Shown: positions 27,472 through 38,921, counted from the first letter of the stretch. The stretch is DNA of 64,000 nt from Candidatus Desulfovibrio intestinavium (GCA_019118345.1 DWZD01000007.1:17091-81090); one strand, 5' to 3'. Notes: generated by a model from the letters alone, not told the origin. Made by a program: numbers and translations.

Positions 27472-28734
27472 ATGCCTCAGACGCTTGCACAGAAAATTTT
27501 GCAGGCCCATACGGACGACGTCATCGAACGTGACGGACAGATTGTGCAGTGCCGCCTTTCTCTGGTGCTGGCCAACGACATCACCGGCCCGCTGGCCATC
27601 AAGTCCTTTCGCGGCATGGGCGCGAAAAAGGTTTTCGACAAGGACAAAATCGCGCTGGTGATGGATCACTTCACCCCGCAGAAGGACATTGACTCCGCCA
27701 ATCAGGTCATGGTGTCGCGTCAGTTCGCCGAGGAAATGGGCATCACCCATTATTACGAGGGCGGCGATTGCGGCGTGGAACACACCCTGCTGCCCGAACG
27801 CGGCCTTGTGGGCCCCGGCGACGTGGTCATCGGCGCGGACAGCCACACCTGCACCTATGGCGGTCTGGGGGCCTTTGCCACGGGCATGGGCTCCACGGAC
27901 ATCGCCGCGGGCATGGCCCTCGGCGAAACCTGGTTCAAGGTGCCGTCCACCATCCGCGTCAACGTCACGGGCGACATGCCCCGCTGGCTGCGCGGCAAGG
28001 ATCTCATGCTCCTGCTCATCAAGACCATCGGCGTGGACGGCGCGCTGTACAAGGCCCTGGAATTCGGCGGCAACGTCATTGACGATCTGCCGGTGGAAGG
28101 CCGCCTGACCATTGCCAACATGGCCATCGAGGCCGGCGGCAAGGTGGGCCTCTTTGCCGTGGACGAGCAGACCCGCCGCTACTGCGCCGAACACGGCCGC
28201 CCCGGCGTGACCCTGGAACTGGCCGCCGATCCCGGCGCGCAGTATGAGCGGGTGGTGGATATCGACGTCACCGGGCAGGAACCGGTGGTGGCCTGTCCGC
28301 ATCTGCCCTCCAACGTGAAGAACGTCTCCGAGGTGCGGGATACGCCCATCCAGCAGGTGGTCATCGGCTCCTGCACCAACGGCCGCATCAGCGACATGCG
28401 CGACGCGGCGGAAATTTTGCGCGGCCGCAAGGTGGCCAGGGGCGTACGCTGCATCGTCCTGCCCTCCACGCCCGCCGTCTGGAAGCAGAGCCTCAAGGAA
28501 GGCCTGCTGGAAACCTTCATGGATGCGGGCTGCATCGTCGGCCCCTGCACCTGCGGCCCCTGCCTCGGCGGCCACATGGGCATCCTCGGCGACGGCGAAC
28601 GCGCCGTGGCCACCACCAACCGCAATTTCCGCGGCCGCATGGGCAGCCTGCAGTCCGAAGTCTATCTCGCCAGCCCGGTGGTGGCCGCCGCCAGCGCCGT
28701 GGCGGGCTGCGTGGCCGGGCCGGATCAACTGTAA
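27472..28734 (+). CDS. leuC: 3-isopropylmalate dehydratase large subunit
   Basis: A [4Fe-4S] aconitase-family subunit that, with LeuD, isomerises 2- to 3-isopropylmalate. 420 residues, the shorter homoaconitase-like/archaeal-type form rather than the 465-residue enterobacterial form. Cluster ligands are visible in SCTNGR (about residue 301) and CTCGPCLGG (about 359). The start ATG follows AAAGGAG. leuD begins 18 bases after the stop. Confidence 0.95.
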   Translation: MPQTLAQKILQAHTDDVIERDGQIVQCRLSLVLANDITGPLAIKSFRGMGAKKVFDKDKIALVMDHFTPQKDIDSANQVMVSRQFAEEMGITHYYEGGDCGVEHTLLPERGLVGPGDVVIGADSHTCTYGGLGAFATGMGSTDIAAGMALGETWFKVPSTIRVNVTGDMPRWLRGKDLMLLLIKTIGVDGALYKALEFGGNVIDDLPVEGRLTIANMAIEAGGKVGLFAVDEQTRRYCAEHGRPGVTLELAADPGAQYERVVDIDVTGQEPVVACPHLPSNVKNVSEVRDTPIQQVVIGSCTNGRISDMRDAAEILRGRKVARGVRCIVLPSTPAVWKQSLKEGLLETFMDAGCIVGPCTCGPCLGGHMGILGDGERAVATTNRNFRGRMGSLQSEVYLASPVVAAASAVAGCVAGPDQL

Positions 28735-28752
28735 GCCAGAGGGGACACGACA

Positions 28753-29253
28753 ATGAAATTCACAGGCAAGGCCCACAAGGTGGGCGAACATATTGATACG
28801 GACGCCATCATTCCCGCGCGCTTTCTGGTGACCACCGACCCCAAGAAGCTGGGGGAAAACTGCATGTCCGGTCTGGAACCCGACTGGGTGAAGCGCGTCG
28901 CGCCCGGCGACATCATGGTGGCGGGCCGCAACTTCGGTTGCGGTTCTTCCCGCGAGCACGCGCCCATCGCCATTCTCGGCGCGGGCATGCCGGTGGTGGT
29001 GGGGCACAGCTTTGCCCGCATCTTCTACCGCAATGCCTTCAACATGGGCCTGCTCCTGCTGGAAGTGGGCGATGACGTGGACAGGATCGCCGACGGCGAT
29101 CAGCTGGAAATCGACGCCGCCGCCGGCGTCATCCGCGATCTGACCAACGGCGCGGAAATCGCCTGCCCGCCGCTGCCCGCCTCCATGGCGCGCATTGTGG
29201 AAAAGGGCGGTCTGGTCAATTACGTCAAGGAACGGCTGGCCGAAAAGGGCTAG
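28753..29253 (+). CDS. leuD: 3-isopropylmalate dehydratase small subunit
   Basis: 166 residues, the short archaeal-like LeuD matching the LeuC type here. The swivel domain motifs are [11 protein letters not shown] and [15 protein letters not shown] (substrate loop). It pairs with LeuC in the cytoplasm. It ends 75 bases before leuB; the gap contains a weak GC hairpin with a T run (about 29262-29294) that may attenuate leuB slightly. Confidence 0.95.
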   Translation: MKFTGKAHKVGEHIDTDAIIPARFLVTTDPKKLGENCMSGLEPDWVKRVAPGDIMVAGRNFGCGSSREHAPIAILGAGMPVVVGHSFARIFYRNAFNMGLLLLEVGDDVDRIADGDQLEIDAAAGVIRDLTNGAEIACPPLPASMARIVEKGGLVNYVKERLAEKG

Positions 29254-29328
29254 CCGCTTTGCCCGGAGTCCGCGCGGCTCCGGGCCTTTTTTTCCCGCAG
29301 CCGGGGCATGGCCCCGCGAGGTACAGCG

Positions 29329-30402
29329 ATGAAAAAGACAATCTGCCTGCTGCCGGGCGACTTCTGCGGCCCGGAAATCATGGAGCAGGGCGTGGCCGTG
29401 CTCAAGGCCGTGGCCGCCAAATTCAACCATGAATTCGTGTTCGAGACCGCACTTATCGGCGGTGCGGCCATTGACGCCACGGGCGGCCCCCTGCCCGAGG
29501 CCACCATCGAAGCCTGCCGCAAGGCCGACGCCGTCTTTCTGGCCGCCGTGGGCGGGCCGAAATGGGATAATCTTGATCCCTCCATCCGCCCGGAAAAGGG
29601 CCTGCTGGGCATCCGCAAGGCCCTCGGCCTCTTTGCCAACCTGCGCCCGGCCATGCTCCTGCCCGAACTGGCCGGGGCCTGCCTGCTGCGTCCCGACGTG
29701 GCCGCGCGCGGCCTTGACCTCATCGTGGTGCGCGAACTGACCGGCGACATCTACTTCGGCGAGCCGCGCGGCATCGAAACCCGCGACGGGCAGCGCGTGG
29801 GCTTCAACACCATGATCTACAGCGAGGAGGAGGTGCGCCGCATCGCCAAGGTGGCCTTCGAGGCCGCCCGCCTGCGCCGCAAGAAGGTCTGCTCCGTGGA
29901 AAAGAGCAACGTCCTCGAGACCTCCCGCCTCTGGAAAAGCGTGGTGGAGGAAACCCACAAGGACTATCCCGACATCGAACTCAGCCACATGTACGTGGAC
30001 AACGCCGCCATGCAGCTGGTACGCGATCCCTCGCAGTTCGACGTCATCGTGACCGGCAACATCTTCGGCGACATCCTTTCCGACGAGGCCTCGGTCATCA
30101 CCGGTTCGCTGGGCATGCTGCCCTCGGCCTCCCTGGGCGCGTCCGGCCCGGGCCTTTTCGAGCCCATTCACGGTTCGGCCCCGGACATCGCCGGACAGGA
30201 CAAGGTCAATCCGCTGGCCACCATCCTTTCGGCCGCCATGCTCCTGCGCATGGCCTTCGGGCTGGAAACGGAAGCCGCGGCCGTGGAAAAGGCCGTGCGC
30301 GCCGTGCTGGCCGACGGCTACCGCACCGGCGACATCATGGAAGACGGCAAGACCCTGGTCGGCTGCAAGGAAATGGGCCGTCTGGTCATCGAACGCCTGT
30401 AA
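29329..30402 (+). CDS. leuB: 3-isopropylmalate dehydrogenase
   Basis: NAD-dependent oxidative decarboxylation of 3-isopropylmalate, completing the branch to 2-oxoisocaproate. 357 residues. Family motifs: [12 protein letters not shown] at the N-terminus, [20 protein letters not shown] and the C-terminal nucleotide-binding region [12 protein letters not shown]. Start ATG 29329 is chosen for GAGGT upstream; an earlier in-frame ATG adds seven residues outside the family. Confidence 0.95.
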   Translation: MKKTICLLPGDFCGPEIMEQGVAVLKAVAAKFNHEFVFETALIGGAAIDATGGPLPEATIEACRKADAVFLAAVGGPKWDNLDPSIRPEKGLLGIRKALGLFANLRPAMLLPELAGACLLRPDVAARGLDLIVVRELTGDIYFGEPRGIETRDGQRVGFNTMIYSEEEVRRIAKVAFEAARLRRKKVCSVEKSNVLETSRLWKSVVEETHKDYPDIELSHMYVDNAAMQLVRDPSQFDVIVTGNIFGDILSDEASVITGSLGMLPSASLGASGPGLFEPIHGSAPDIAGQDKVNPLATILSAAMLLRMAFGLETEAAAVEKAVRAVLADGYRTGDIMEDGKTLVGCKEMGRLVIERL

Positions 30403-30410
30403 AACGACAT

Positions 30411-30445
30411 CCTGTCGCGGCGGGGGCCTGCCTCGCCGCGACAGG
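30411..30445 (+). terminator. Inverted repeat after leuB
   Basis: A perfect 12-bp stem CCTGTCGCGGCG/CGCCGCGACAGG with an 11-base loop. There is no T run after it, so it may be a 3'-end stabiliser or a Rho-assisted terminator rather than a classic one. Confidence 0.5.
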
Positions 30446-30525
30446 CGGACGGAACACGGCTCTTTGTCCGCCCCGGCGCGCCGTCCCCTGCGGATGGGCG
30501 GGGACATTTTTCGGGAGGCAGGCGC

Positions 30526-31002
30526 ATGGACTGGGATGGATGGGAAATCTGCGCCGTCGTGGCGGGCCTCTGTCTGGCCCTGCTGGGCCATTTTGTCGTT
30601 TCCGGCCTGGCCATCCGCCATTTGTGGCGTCTGCCGCCGCAGACGTCTCTTGACAAGGTGCTGCTGGGGACGCTGATCTTCCGCCTGCTGCTGGATGGCT
30701 CTCTGGTGGCGGCCCATTTCCTGCTGCCGGGCGAGATCCCGGACCCCGAGCGGCTGGGCGGCATGACCATGGAACGCTTCCTGCTCAACCTGGCCCCGCT
30801 GAGCGTGCTGCTGAACGGCGTCATCATCTTTGCCGCCTGGCGTCATCGGCGGAACATGCCGCCCAAAGGCCCCATCGTGCTGTTCATGTGTCTGTCCGCC
30901 TTCGCCTGGCTGGAACTGGGGCTGGGGCTGCTGACCATCTTCATGCCGCTGTTCCTGTTTGCCCTGTTCATGTATCTGCTCTATCAGGTCATCGACAGAT
31001 AG
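30526..31002 (+). CDS. Small polytopic membrane protein
   Basis: 158 residues with four predicted membrane helices (starting near residues 8, 43, 85 and 120). It starts behind CGGGAGG. The C-terminus is YLLYQVIDR, identical to that of the next gene because the DNA encoding it was copied downstream (see the tandem duplication). No family recognised. It may form an operon with the following membrane genes. Confidence 0.6.
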   Translation: MDWDGWEICAVVAGLCLALLGHFVVSGLAIRHLWRLPPQTSLDKVLLGTLIFRLLLDGSLVAAHFLLPGEIPDPERLGGMTMERFLLNLAPLSVLLNGVIIFAAWRHRRNMPPKGPIVLFMCLSAFAWLELGLGLLTIFMPLFLFALFMYLLYQVIDR

Positions 31003-31044
31003 GAACAGAAGGTGCGGGCGGTCGGACGCCCGGAGGAGCGTCGA

Positions 31045-31494
31045 ATGGATATATGGGGCGTATTGGACTGGGCAAGCCTGCTGCTGATTTGTGCCGGCGC
31101 CGCCGGGGCGGCATACGTCCTGTGGGAACGCCCGACGAAGCGCTGGGGCCTCTGGCAGGCGATCATGGTCGCGGGGGGCTGTTGGCTCCTGCTGAAATGG
31201 CTGCGCTTGTGCCTGCTGCTGCATAGGGGAAGCGAGATGCTGTTGCGCCAGGAGGGCGAGATGCCGGCGCAGGGCGTGGCATCGGCGCTGATCGACTGCG
31301 CGGACATGGTGTTGACCCTGTTTATCTGCCTGCTCGGCATCCGCTACCTGTGGCAATGCCTGCGGGGCAGGCGGGAACGTTCGCTGTGGCGCATGCTCCC
31401 TGTCGGCTTCTTCACCTTGCTGAGCCTGTCGGTAGTGTTGAATATCGTGGCGGGCATCGCCGGGTATCTGCTCTATCAGGTCATCGACAGATAG
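31045..31494 (+). CDS. Small membrane protein, intact copy of a tandem pair
   Basis: 149 residues with about four hydrophobic helices (from residues 8, 41, 87 and 121) and a basic loop (QCLRGRRERSLWR). GGAGGAG lies before the ATG. Its final residues (GYLLYQVIDR) match the preceding gene's end and differ from its own paralogue's end (VAVIAALGAR). The C-terminus is therefore probably a product of the duplication junction rather than the ancestral one. Function unknown. Confidence 0.6.
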   Translation: MDIWGVLDWASLLLICAGAAGAAYVLWERPTKRWGLWQAIMVAGGCWLLLKWLRLCLLLHRGSEMLLRQEGEMPAQGVASALIDCADMVLTLFICLLGIRYLWQCLRGRRERSLWRMLPVGFFTLLSLSVVLNIVAGIAGYLLYQVIDR

Positions 31495-31536
31495 GAACAG
31501 ACGGTGGGGGCAGGCGGACGCCCGGAGGGGTGTCGA

Positions 31537-31947
31537 ATGGATATATGGGGCGGATTGGACAAGGCAAGCCTGCTGCTGATTTGTGTCGGCGCCGCCGGGG
31601 CGGCATAGGTCTTGTGGGAACGCCCGACGAATCGCTGGGGCCTCTGGCAGGCGATCATGGACGCGGGGGGCTGTCTGCTCCTGCTGAAATGGCTGCACAT
31701 GTGCCTGCTGTTGGGCTGGAGGAGCGAGATGCCGGCGCTGGGCGTGGTGTCGGCGCTGATCGCCTGCGCGCAAACGGTGTTGGCCCTGTTTATCTGCCCG
31801 CTCGGCATCCGCTACCTGTGGCAATGCCTGCGGGGCAGGCGGGAACGCTCGCTGTGGCGCATGCTCCCTGTCGGCTTCTTCATCTGGCTGAGCCTGTGGG
31901 AAGTGTTGAATATCGTGGCGGTCATCGCCGCGCTGGGCGCGCGCTGA
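31537..31947 (+). pseudogene. Second copy of the small membrane gene, broken by a nonsense codon
   Basis: It has the same start (MDIWG) and ribosome site region as the 31045 gene, but codon 24 is TAG at 31606-31608 where the sister copy has TAC (Tyr). Downstream the frame stays open and similar to the end (RYLWQCLRGRRERSLWRMLP). It also lacks 11 codons of the middle loop. Barring suppression or restart it makes no full protein. It preserves what was probably the ancestral C-terminus. Confidence 0.8.
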
Positions 31948-32008
31948 GCGGACGCGAAAAACGGGCCCGCACAGGGCGGGATGACCACGACTGCCGGGAG
32001 GAGCACCT

Positions 32009-32245
32009 GTGTACGTCATACTTTCGGGACTGATTCTGCTCTGCGCGGTGGGCTTTCTGGCCGTGCGCTGGACGGCGGGCAGGCAGGGCGTGATCAACCT
32101 GCTCATCCGCTTCATTCTGGCGGCGGCCATCGGCGTTTTTGTCGGATATGCGGCCCTCTGGCTCTGCCGCATCGTGGTGCTGGCCGCCCTGCTGGGACTG
32201 GCGGTCTTTCTGCTGGCCTTCAAGAAACTCTTTGACTTGCGCTGA
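32009..32245 (+). CDS. Very small two-helix membrane protein
   Basis: 78 residues from a GTG start behind GGGAGGAG. Two to three hydrophobic stretches (VILSGLILLCAVGFLAV and LIRFILAAAIGVFVGYAAL) and a short charged C-terminus (FKKLFDLR). It resembles the pro-sigma-K-processing SpoIIAA/BofA-like type of small membrane protein only in general layout, so no assignment is made. It is followed 32 bases later by the beta-propeller gene. Confidence 0.55.
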   Translation: MYVILSGLILLCAVGFLAVRWTAGRQGVINLLIRFILAAAIGVFVGYAALWLCRIVVLAALLGLAVFLLAFKKLFDLR

Positions 32246-32277
32246 GCGGGCGGCATCCCGCCGGGAAGGAGGCTGGC

Positions 32278-33243
32278 ATGCGGATTTTGCTGGCGTGCGT
32301 CAATACGGCGGTATCGCTCATCGGCTATAATACGGAAAAACGGCAGGTCTTCTGGTACTGTCCCGGCAATGTGCTGCGCGCCTGCGGCGCCTGCTGGCAC
32401 GACGGCGCGCTGTACGTCGTGACGGACAATGTGCTGCAGCGGCTGGACGCCTCGGGCATACGGGTCTCGGGCCTGCCCGGGCCGCACGCCAATCTCGCCC
32501 ACAGCGTGAAAGCCCTCGGGCCGTCATTGCTCGGGGTGGCCGATACGGGCAATTCCCGCATCCTCCTGTACAGCGGCGGCGCAAGCAGCCTGAGCCTCTC
32601 GCCGCTGGAGGGCTGGGGAGACAGCCTGCCGCCGGACGCCATTCATCTCAATGACCTTGTGCCGTGGCGGGACGGGGTGCTGGCCACGGCCTTCTGTCAT
32701 CAGCCTTTTGCGCACTGGAAGCGATCCTCCCTGCGCTGGAAGGAGGAAGGCTGGGGGCTGATCTTCCATCTGCGGCGGCATCAGGGCCGCACCGTGACGC
32801 GCATTGTGGCCAGCGGCCTGAATTGCCCGCATTCCCTGACCCTGCATGAGGGCGACGTGTACTGCTGCTCCTCGGCGTCGGGCACGTTTTTCCGCTATCA
32901 GGCGGATGCGCACGGCCTGCTGCGGGAGGCGCAGCGCTGGAACATCACGGACAGTCATTTTTTGCGCGGCTGCCTGCGTCTGCCCGGCGGCTGGCTGCTG
33001 GGCGGCTCCTCGCAGCGGCATCAGGCCGAGGGCGGCGGCATCATGCTCTATCATCTGGCCGATGCGGGGACGGTAACGCCCCTGCCCGTGGGCAGGCTGG
33101 GCGAAATCTACGACATCCTGCCGTGGGATGACGCCCTCATGCCCGGCATCAGCGCCATGCTGGCCCGGCAACCGCTGCTGGATCTCGAGGGCGAATTCCC
33201 GCCCCGCTGCGTCCTGCCGCCTGACTATGGCGGCCCGGCATAA
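32278..33243 (+). CDS. Predicted beta-propeller protein (DUF4915/TIGR03032-like)
   Basis: 321 residues without a signal peptide. Repeated strand-turn units such as GALYVVTDNVLQRLD, GVADTGNSRILLYSG, VYCCSSASGTFFRY and GEIYDILPWDD suggest a beta-propeller. The HLNDLVPWRDGVLATAFCH segment recalls the DUF4915-type family. A role in surface sugar or peptide chemistry is possible for that family but not shown. AAGGAGG precedes the ATG. Confidence 0.55.
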   Translation: MRILLACVNTAVSLIGYNTEKRQVFWYCPGNVLRACGACWHDGALYVVTDNVLQRLDASGIRVSGLPGPHANLAHSVKALGPSLLGVADTGNSRILLYSGGASSLSLSPLEGWGDSLPPDAIHLNDLVPWRDGVLATAFCHQPFAHWKRSSLRWKEEGWGLIFHLRRHQGRTVTRIVASGLNCPHSLTLHEGDVYCCSSASGTFFRYQADAHGLLREAQRWNITDSHFLRGCLRLPGGWLLGGSSQRHQAEGGGIMLYHLADAGTVTPLPVGRLGEIYDILPWDDALMPGISAMLARQPLLDLEGEFPPRCVLPPDYGGPA

Positions 33244-33284
33244 GGCCCTCCCGACCGGCGGCGCGCGGCCGCCCGGAACGGCAC

Positions 33285-33313
33285 TTGACACGGCGGCGGG
33301 AATTGCGTATGGT
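33285..33313 (+). promoter_or_regulatory. Sigma-70 promoter of rpsL-rpsG-fusA
   Basis: TTGACA, 17 bases, TATGGT. This is the strongest-looking promoter in the window and fits a ribosomal protein operon. It leaves a leader of about 75 bases before rpsL. Confidence 0.75.
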
Positions 33314-33396
33314 TCGCCGCTCTGGACGGTATCGGCATGGTGCCCGCCGTCCCGCCCCCCTTGGGGCAACGTGGTCAAGATCATCTGGAGGAATTC

Positions 33397-33768
33397 ATGC
33401 CTACTATCAACCAGCTTATCCGCATCGAGCGGAAGGCGGTGGTGAAGCGCAGGAAAACCCCGGCCCTGCAGGCCTGCCCGCAGCGCCGCGGCGTGTGCAC
33501 CCGCGTGTACACCACCACCCCCAAGAAGCCGAACTCAGCTCTCCGCAAGGTCGCCCGCGTGCGCCTGACCAACGGGATCGAAGTGACGGCCTACATCCCC
33601 GGCGAAGGTCACAACCTTCAGGAACACTCCGTGGTGCTCATCCGCGGCGGCCGCGTCAAGGACTTGCCCGGCGTGCGTTACCACATCGTGCGCGGTACCC
33701 TTGACACCTCCGGCGTGGCTGATCGCCGCAAGAGCCGTTCCAAGTACGGCGCCAAGCGTCCGAAGTAG
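33397..33768 (+). CDS. rpsL: 30S ribosomal protein S12
   Basis: 123 residues, full length. [13 protein letters not shown] start, [16 protein letters not shown] and the [30 protein letters not shown] region are canonical. The Lys residues where streptomycin resistance arises (PKKPNSA and RVKDLPG) are wild type. Start ATG 33397 follows TGGAGGAATTC. First gene of the str operon. Confidence 0.98.
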   Translation: MPTINQLIRIERKAVVKRRKTPALQACPQRRGVCTRVYTTTPKKPNSALRKVARVRLTNGIEVTAYIPGEGHNLQEHSVVLIRGGRVKDLPGVRYHIVRGTLDTSGVADRRKSRSKYGAKRPK

Positions 33769-33873
33769 TTTTTTTGCGCACGGCGTACGCCATGCACCGT
33801 CAGGCCGCGCCCCGGCGCGCCGACGCTGCGGGGCTGGTGACGCCGCAACTGCTGCCTTTTCAAGGAGAATATC

Positions 33874-34344
33874 ATGCCCCGTAAAGGTCCTGTCCCGAAG
33901 AGGGAAGTTCTGCCCGATCCGCTGTACAACAGCCGCCTCGTGACCAAGTTCGTCAACCGTCTCATGTACGACGGCAAGAAGGGCGCGGCTGAAAAGATTT
34001 TCTACAGCTCGCTGGAAAATCTCGCCGAAAAAACCGGTGAAGATCCCATGCGCGCCTTTGAAAAGGCGCTGGAAAACGTCAAGCCGCATCTGGAAGTCAA
34101 GGCCCGCCGCGTGGGCGGCGCCACCTATCAGGTGCCGATGGAAGTGCGTCCTGAACGTCAGGTCTCCCTGTCTATCCGCTGGCTGATCAACTATGCCCGC
34201 TCGCGCGGCGAGAAGGGCATGACCTCCAAACTTTCCGCCGAACTGCTGGACGCCTACAACGGCCGTGGCGGCGCGGTGAAGAAGCGCGAGGACACCCACC
34301 GCATGGCCGAAGCCAACAAGGCCTTCGCCCACTATCGCTGGTAA
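33874..34344 (+). CDS. rpsG: 30S ribosomal protein S7
   Basis: 156 residues, complete. It nucleates assembly of the 30S head. The start is [16 protein letters not shown], and [23 protein letters not shown] and RSRGEKGM regions match the family. AAGGAG lies upstream. The gap to fusA holds a GC hairpin (about 34369-34395) without a T run. Confidence 0.98.
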   Translation: MPRKGPVPKREVLPDPLYNSRLVTKFVNRLMYDGKKGAAEKIFYSSLENLAEKTGEDPMRAFEKALENVKPHLEVKARRVGGATYQVPMEVRPERQVSLSIRWLINYARSRGEKGMTSKLSAELLDAYNGRGGAVKKREDTHRMAEANKAFAHYRW

Positions 34345-34440
34345 TTCGCGTTCCCGTTCCACGTAGAGCACGCCGCGCCCGCAAGGGCGCGGTGTTGATT
34401 CAAGCCCCCAACAGCCATAATCCCCTCAGGGAGGAAGACC

Positions 34441-36519
<2,079 letters not shown>

Positions 36520-36549
36520 TGCGCACTTGCTGAAACGGCTGTGAAACCG

Positions 36550-36602
36550 GAGGCGGGGATTGTGTCCGAAAGGGCGGAATTCCCGCCTCTTATGCCTTTT
36601 TC
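36550..36602 (+). terminator. Probable terminator after fusA
   Basis: GAGGCGGG (36550) pairs with CCCGCCTC (36582-36589), with a loop of about 24 bases. A T-rich stretch (CTTTTTCC) follows. The long loop makes it less certain. Confidence 0.5.
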
Positions 36603-36626
36603 CTTCAACCGCAAGCAGGGTCAAGG

Positions 36627-37814
36627 ATGAAACAGGATTTGCCTCGGGGCTTCCGGGTCGGCGTGGCCGCCGCCGGATTCAAAAAGCCCGGCCGCAACGA
36701 TATCGGCCTGATTGTTTCCGACCGCCCGGCCGTCATGGCCGCGCTCTTTACCACCAATGCCTTCAAGGCCGCCCCCGTGCAGGTGGGACAGGAAATTCTG
36801 GCCCGCTACGGCACGGCCCGCGCCGTTCTGGCCAATTCCGGGCAGGCCAACGCTTGTACCGGCCGGGAAGGGCTGGAAAACTGCCGCGAGACGCAGCGTC
36901 TGGTGGCTGAGGCCGTGGGCCTTGCGCCGCACGAGATTGTGCCCCTGTCCACGGGCGTCATCGGCGCACAGCTCAAGATGGACTTGTGGCGGGCCGCCGT
37001 GCCGGCACTGGCGGCAAGCCTCGGCACGCAGGATGCCGAGGGCTTCACCCGGGCCTTCATGACCACGGACGCCTTTCCCAAGTTTGTTACCCGCACGGTG
37101 CGCCTTGGCGGCGGCGAAGTGCGGCTGGCGGGCATGGCCAAGGGCGCGGGCATGATCTGCCCCAACATGGCCACCATGCTGTCCGTGGTGCTCACCGATG
37201 CCGCTGTGGACGGCGAAGCCTGGCAGGACATGTTTGCCCGTGCCGTGGCCAAGACCTTCAACCGGGTGTCCGTGGACGGGGATACCTCCACCAACGACAC
37301 CGTGCTCGGGCTGGCCAATGGCGCATCGGGCGTTTCGGCGGCAGCCGGGGACGACGCGCGGCGGCTGGAGGATGCCCTGACCGATGTGCTGGGCCGCCTC
37401 GCCCAGATGCTGGTCAAGGACGGCGAAGGCGCGACCAAGGTCATGCATATCAGCGTATGCGGCGCGGCCAGCAATGCCGACGCCGAGCAGGTGGCGCGCA
37501 CCGTGGCGCATTCCCAGCTGGTCAAGACGGCCATTTACGGTCAGGACGCCAACTGGGGCCGCATTGTGGCCGCTGTGGGCCGCAGCGGCGTGCCGGTCGA
37601 TCCTGACGCCGTACGCCTGACGCTTTGCGGTATTGAGCGCTTCCGCGACGGCCAGCCGGTCAATGATCATCTGGAAGAACAGCTGGCCGAGCTGCTCAAG
37701 GGCAAGGATATTGAAGTGGGCATCGAGTTGGGCGACGGCCCGGGCGAGGCCGCTGTGCATGCCTCTGACCTCAGCCACGACTATGTGAGTCTGAATGCGG
37801 ACTACCGTTCCTGA
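36627..37814 (+). CDS. argJ: Arginine biosynthesis bifunctional protein ArgJ
   Basis: 395 residues. It transfers acetyl from N-acetylornithine to glutamate (and can use acetyl-CoA), recycling the acetyl group in arginine synthesis. Self-cleavage before Thr occurs at KGAGMICPNMATML, visible at about residue 183; other motifs are NSGQANACTG and DGDTSTNDT. It cannot be told from sequence whether it uses acetyl-CoA. Start ATG is behind a weak AGGGTCAAGG. Confidence 0.95.
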   Translation: MKQDLPRGFRVGVAAAGFKKPGRNDIGLIVSDRPAVMAALFTTNAFKAAPVQVGQEILARYGTARAVLANSGQANACTGREGLENCRETQRLVAEAVGLAPHEIVPLSTGVIGAQLKMDLWRAAVPALAASLGTQDAEGFTRAFMTTDAFPKFVTRTVRLGGGEVRLAGMAKGAGMICPNMATMLSVVLTDAAVDGEAWQDMFARAVAKTFNRVSVDGDTSTNDTVLGLANGASGVSAAAGDDARRLEDALTDVLGRLAQMLVKDGEGATKVMHISVCGAASNADAEQVARTVAHSQLVKTAIYGQDANWGRIVAAVGRSGVPVDPDAVRLTLCGIERFRDGQPVNDHLEEQLAELLKGKDIEVGIELGDGPGEAAVHASDLSHDYVSLNADYRS

Positions 37815-37843
37815 TCGTTGCGAATGACGGCCTGATCGGGCAA

Positions 37844-37881
37844 AGCGGGGGGCAAAGGCCGCGGGCCTTTGCCCCCCCGCC
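37844..37881. terminator. Strong hairpin between argJ and the radical SAM gene
   Basis: GCGGGGGGCAAAGGCC and GGCCTTTGCCCCCCCGC form a stem of about 14-16 bp around GCG. It probably ends both converging transcripts, although no long T run follows on either strand. Confidence 0.6.
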
Positions 37882-37928
37882 GTGTTTGCCGGAAGCGCTT
37901 GCCGGAACGGACGGTGCATTGCCCGCTC

Positions 37929-38819
37929 TCAGCCAAAAAAGAAATCGTGCTCCATACCGGCATCCTCGGCCTGGCGGACAAAGAATTCGGCAAGCGGATA
38001 ATACGGCTCCCACGGCCTGTCGGTAATGTCGAAAGCGTACAGGACTCTTTTGATATCCAGTCGGCGGCAGGTGTCGAAAAAGCGCTGTATGGCGTGCGGA
38101 TGGGCTGAATCGCGATTGATGATGTACTTGATTTCCAGCGCGTCGGGCCGCACAAGCTGCTGCCGGTAGCGGCCGAGATTTTCAATGACCTGATCCCAGG
38201 CGTCAATGCCCTTGATACGGGCGTAACCCGCGGCGTCTCCGCTGTCCAGACTGACATTGACCACGGCCTGTCCCCGACGCAAGACCTCGGCAATGGCCGG
38301 GGAGAAGCGCACGGCGTTGGTGTGGATAAACTGGCGGTAGCCCCGTCCGGCAAGCAGGATGACCTGTTCGTCGAATTCCGGCAGCAGGGTGGATTCTCCG
38401 CCGCCCCAGGCAAAGGTGCAGGCGTCGGCAATGACCTCCTGCGCCATGAGGCTTTGCAGGATGTCCGCAATGGAAAAAAGGGGCGGCTTGGGTTTGACGT
38501 TCCAGAAGGGGCAGTAGGTGCAACGGCAGTTGCAGTAGTGGCGATGGTGGTTGATGAGCACCTGAGAGAAGGAAAGACGGGGCGGAAAGGGCGTGAGGCT
38601 GTCGTCGGGCACCTGCGCAAGGCGATTGCAGGTAGGGGAGCAGGTCGGGCGCTGCTGCCGGAAGCGGCGCTGCATGAGCTGCAGATAACGCAGATAGCCC
38701 GCAACCGGAAACGGGCCTCCGTGGTAATCAAGCCGAAAGCCGCACTGCGCCGTACAGCAGGGAAGCAGGGCCTCGGGTTCGATATTCAGCGTGGAAAACA
38801 TGTCCCGGCAGGTCAGCAT
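37929..38819 (-). CDS. Radical SAM protein with N-terminal SPASM-like Cys cluster
   Basis: 296 residues. The AdoMet-cleaving motif is CNCRCTYC (C-x3-C-x2-C, about residue 100), followed by the glycine-rich AWGGGEST. The N-terminus has C-x-DMFSTLNIEPEALLPCC and more Cys (about residues 3-65), like a SPASM-type auxiliary cluster placed before rather than after the barrel. ATG 38819 is chosen for GGGG 6 bases upstream. It lies downstream of phnX and xsc on the same strand. The substrate is unknown; peptide or sugar modification and Fe-S enzyme activation are possible. Confidence 0.75.
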   Translation of the reverse strand: MLTCRDMFSTLNIEPEALLPCCTAQCGFRLDYHGGPFPVAGYLRYLQLMQRRFRQQRPTCSPTCNRLAQVPDDSLTPFPPRLSFSQVLINHHRHYCNCRCTYCPFWNVKPKPPLFSIADILQSLMAQEVIADACTFAWGGGESTLLPEFDEQVILLAGRGYRQFIHTNAVRFSPAIAEVLRRGQAVVNVSLDSGDAAGYARIKGIDAWDQVIENLGRYRQQLVRPDALEIKYIINRDSAHPHAIQRFFDTCRRLDIKRVLYAFDITDRPWEPYYPLAEFFVRQAEDAGMEHDFFFG

Positions 38820-38921
38820 CTGTGTTCCCCATCTCCCTTGCATGGCGTTTGGCCCAAGGCTGCCCGGACGCTCCGTTGGTGCGGAAAGCCCCGGGCGGGC
38901 TTCCCGCAGCATCGGAATGCT

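Larger units (their letters stand above)
30972..31947 (+). repeat. Tandem duplication with a unit of 492 bp
   Basis: The tail of the 30526 gene, the intergenic stretch and the next membrane gene are repeated head to tail: starts at 31045 and 31537 are 492 bases apart. The second copy lacks 33 bases (11 codons) in the middle and has gained a stop codon. The first copy ends in the same YLLYQVIDR tail as the gene before it, whereas the second keeps a different end, which marks where the duplication joined. Confidence 0.85.

Noticed and set aside
27430..32502. Very long minus-strand open frame (over 1600 codons) across leuC-leuB and the membrane genes
   Set aside because: It runs antisense through well-identified leu genes and their intergenic gaps; His/Ala/Gly-rich composition typical of the complementary strand of GC-rich genes.
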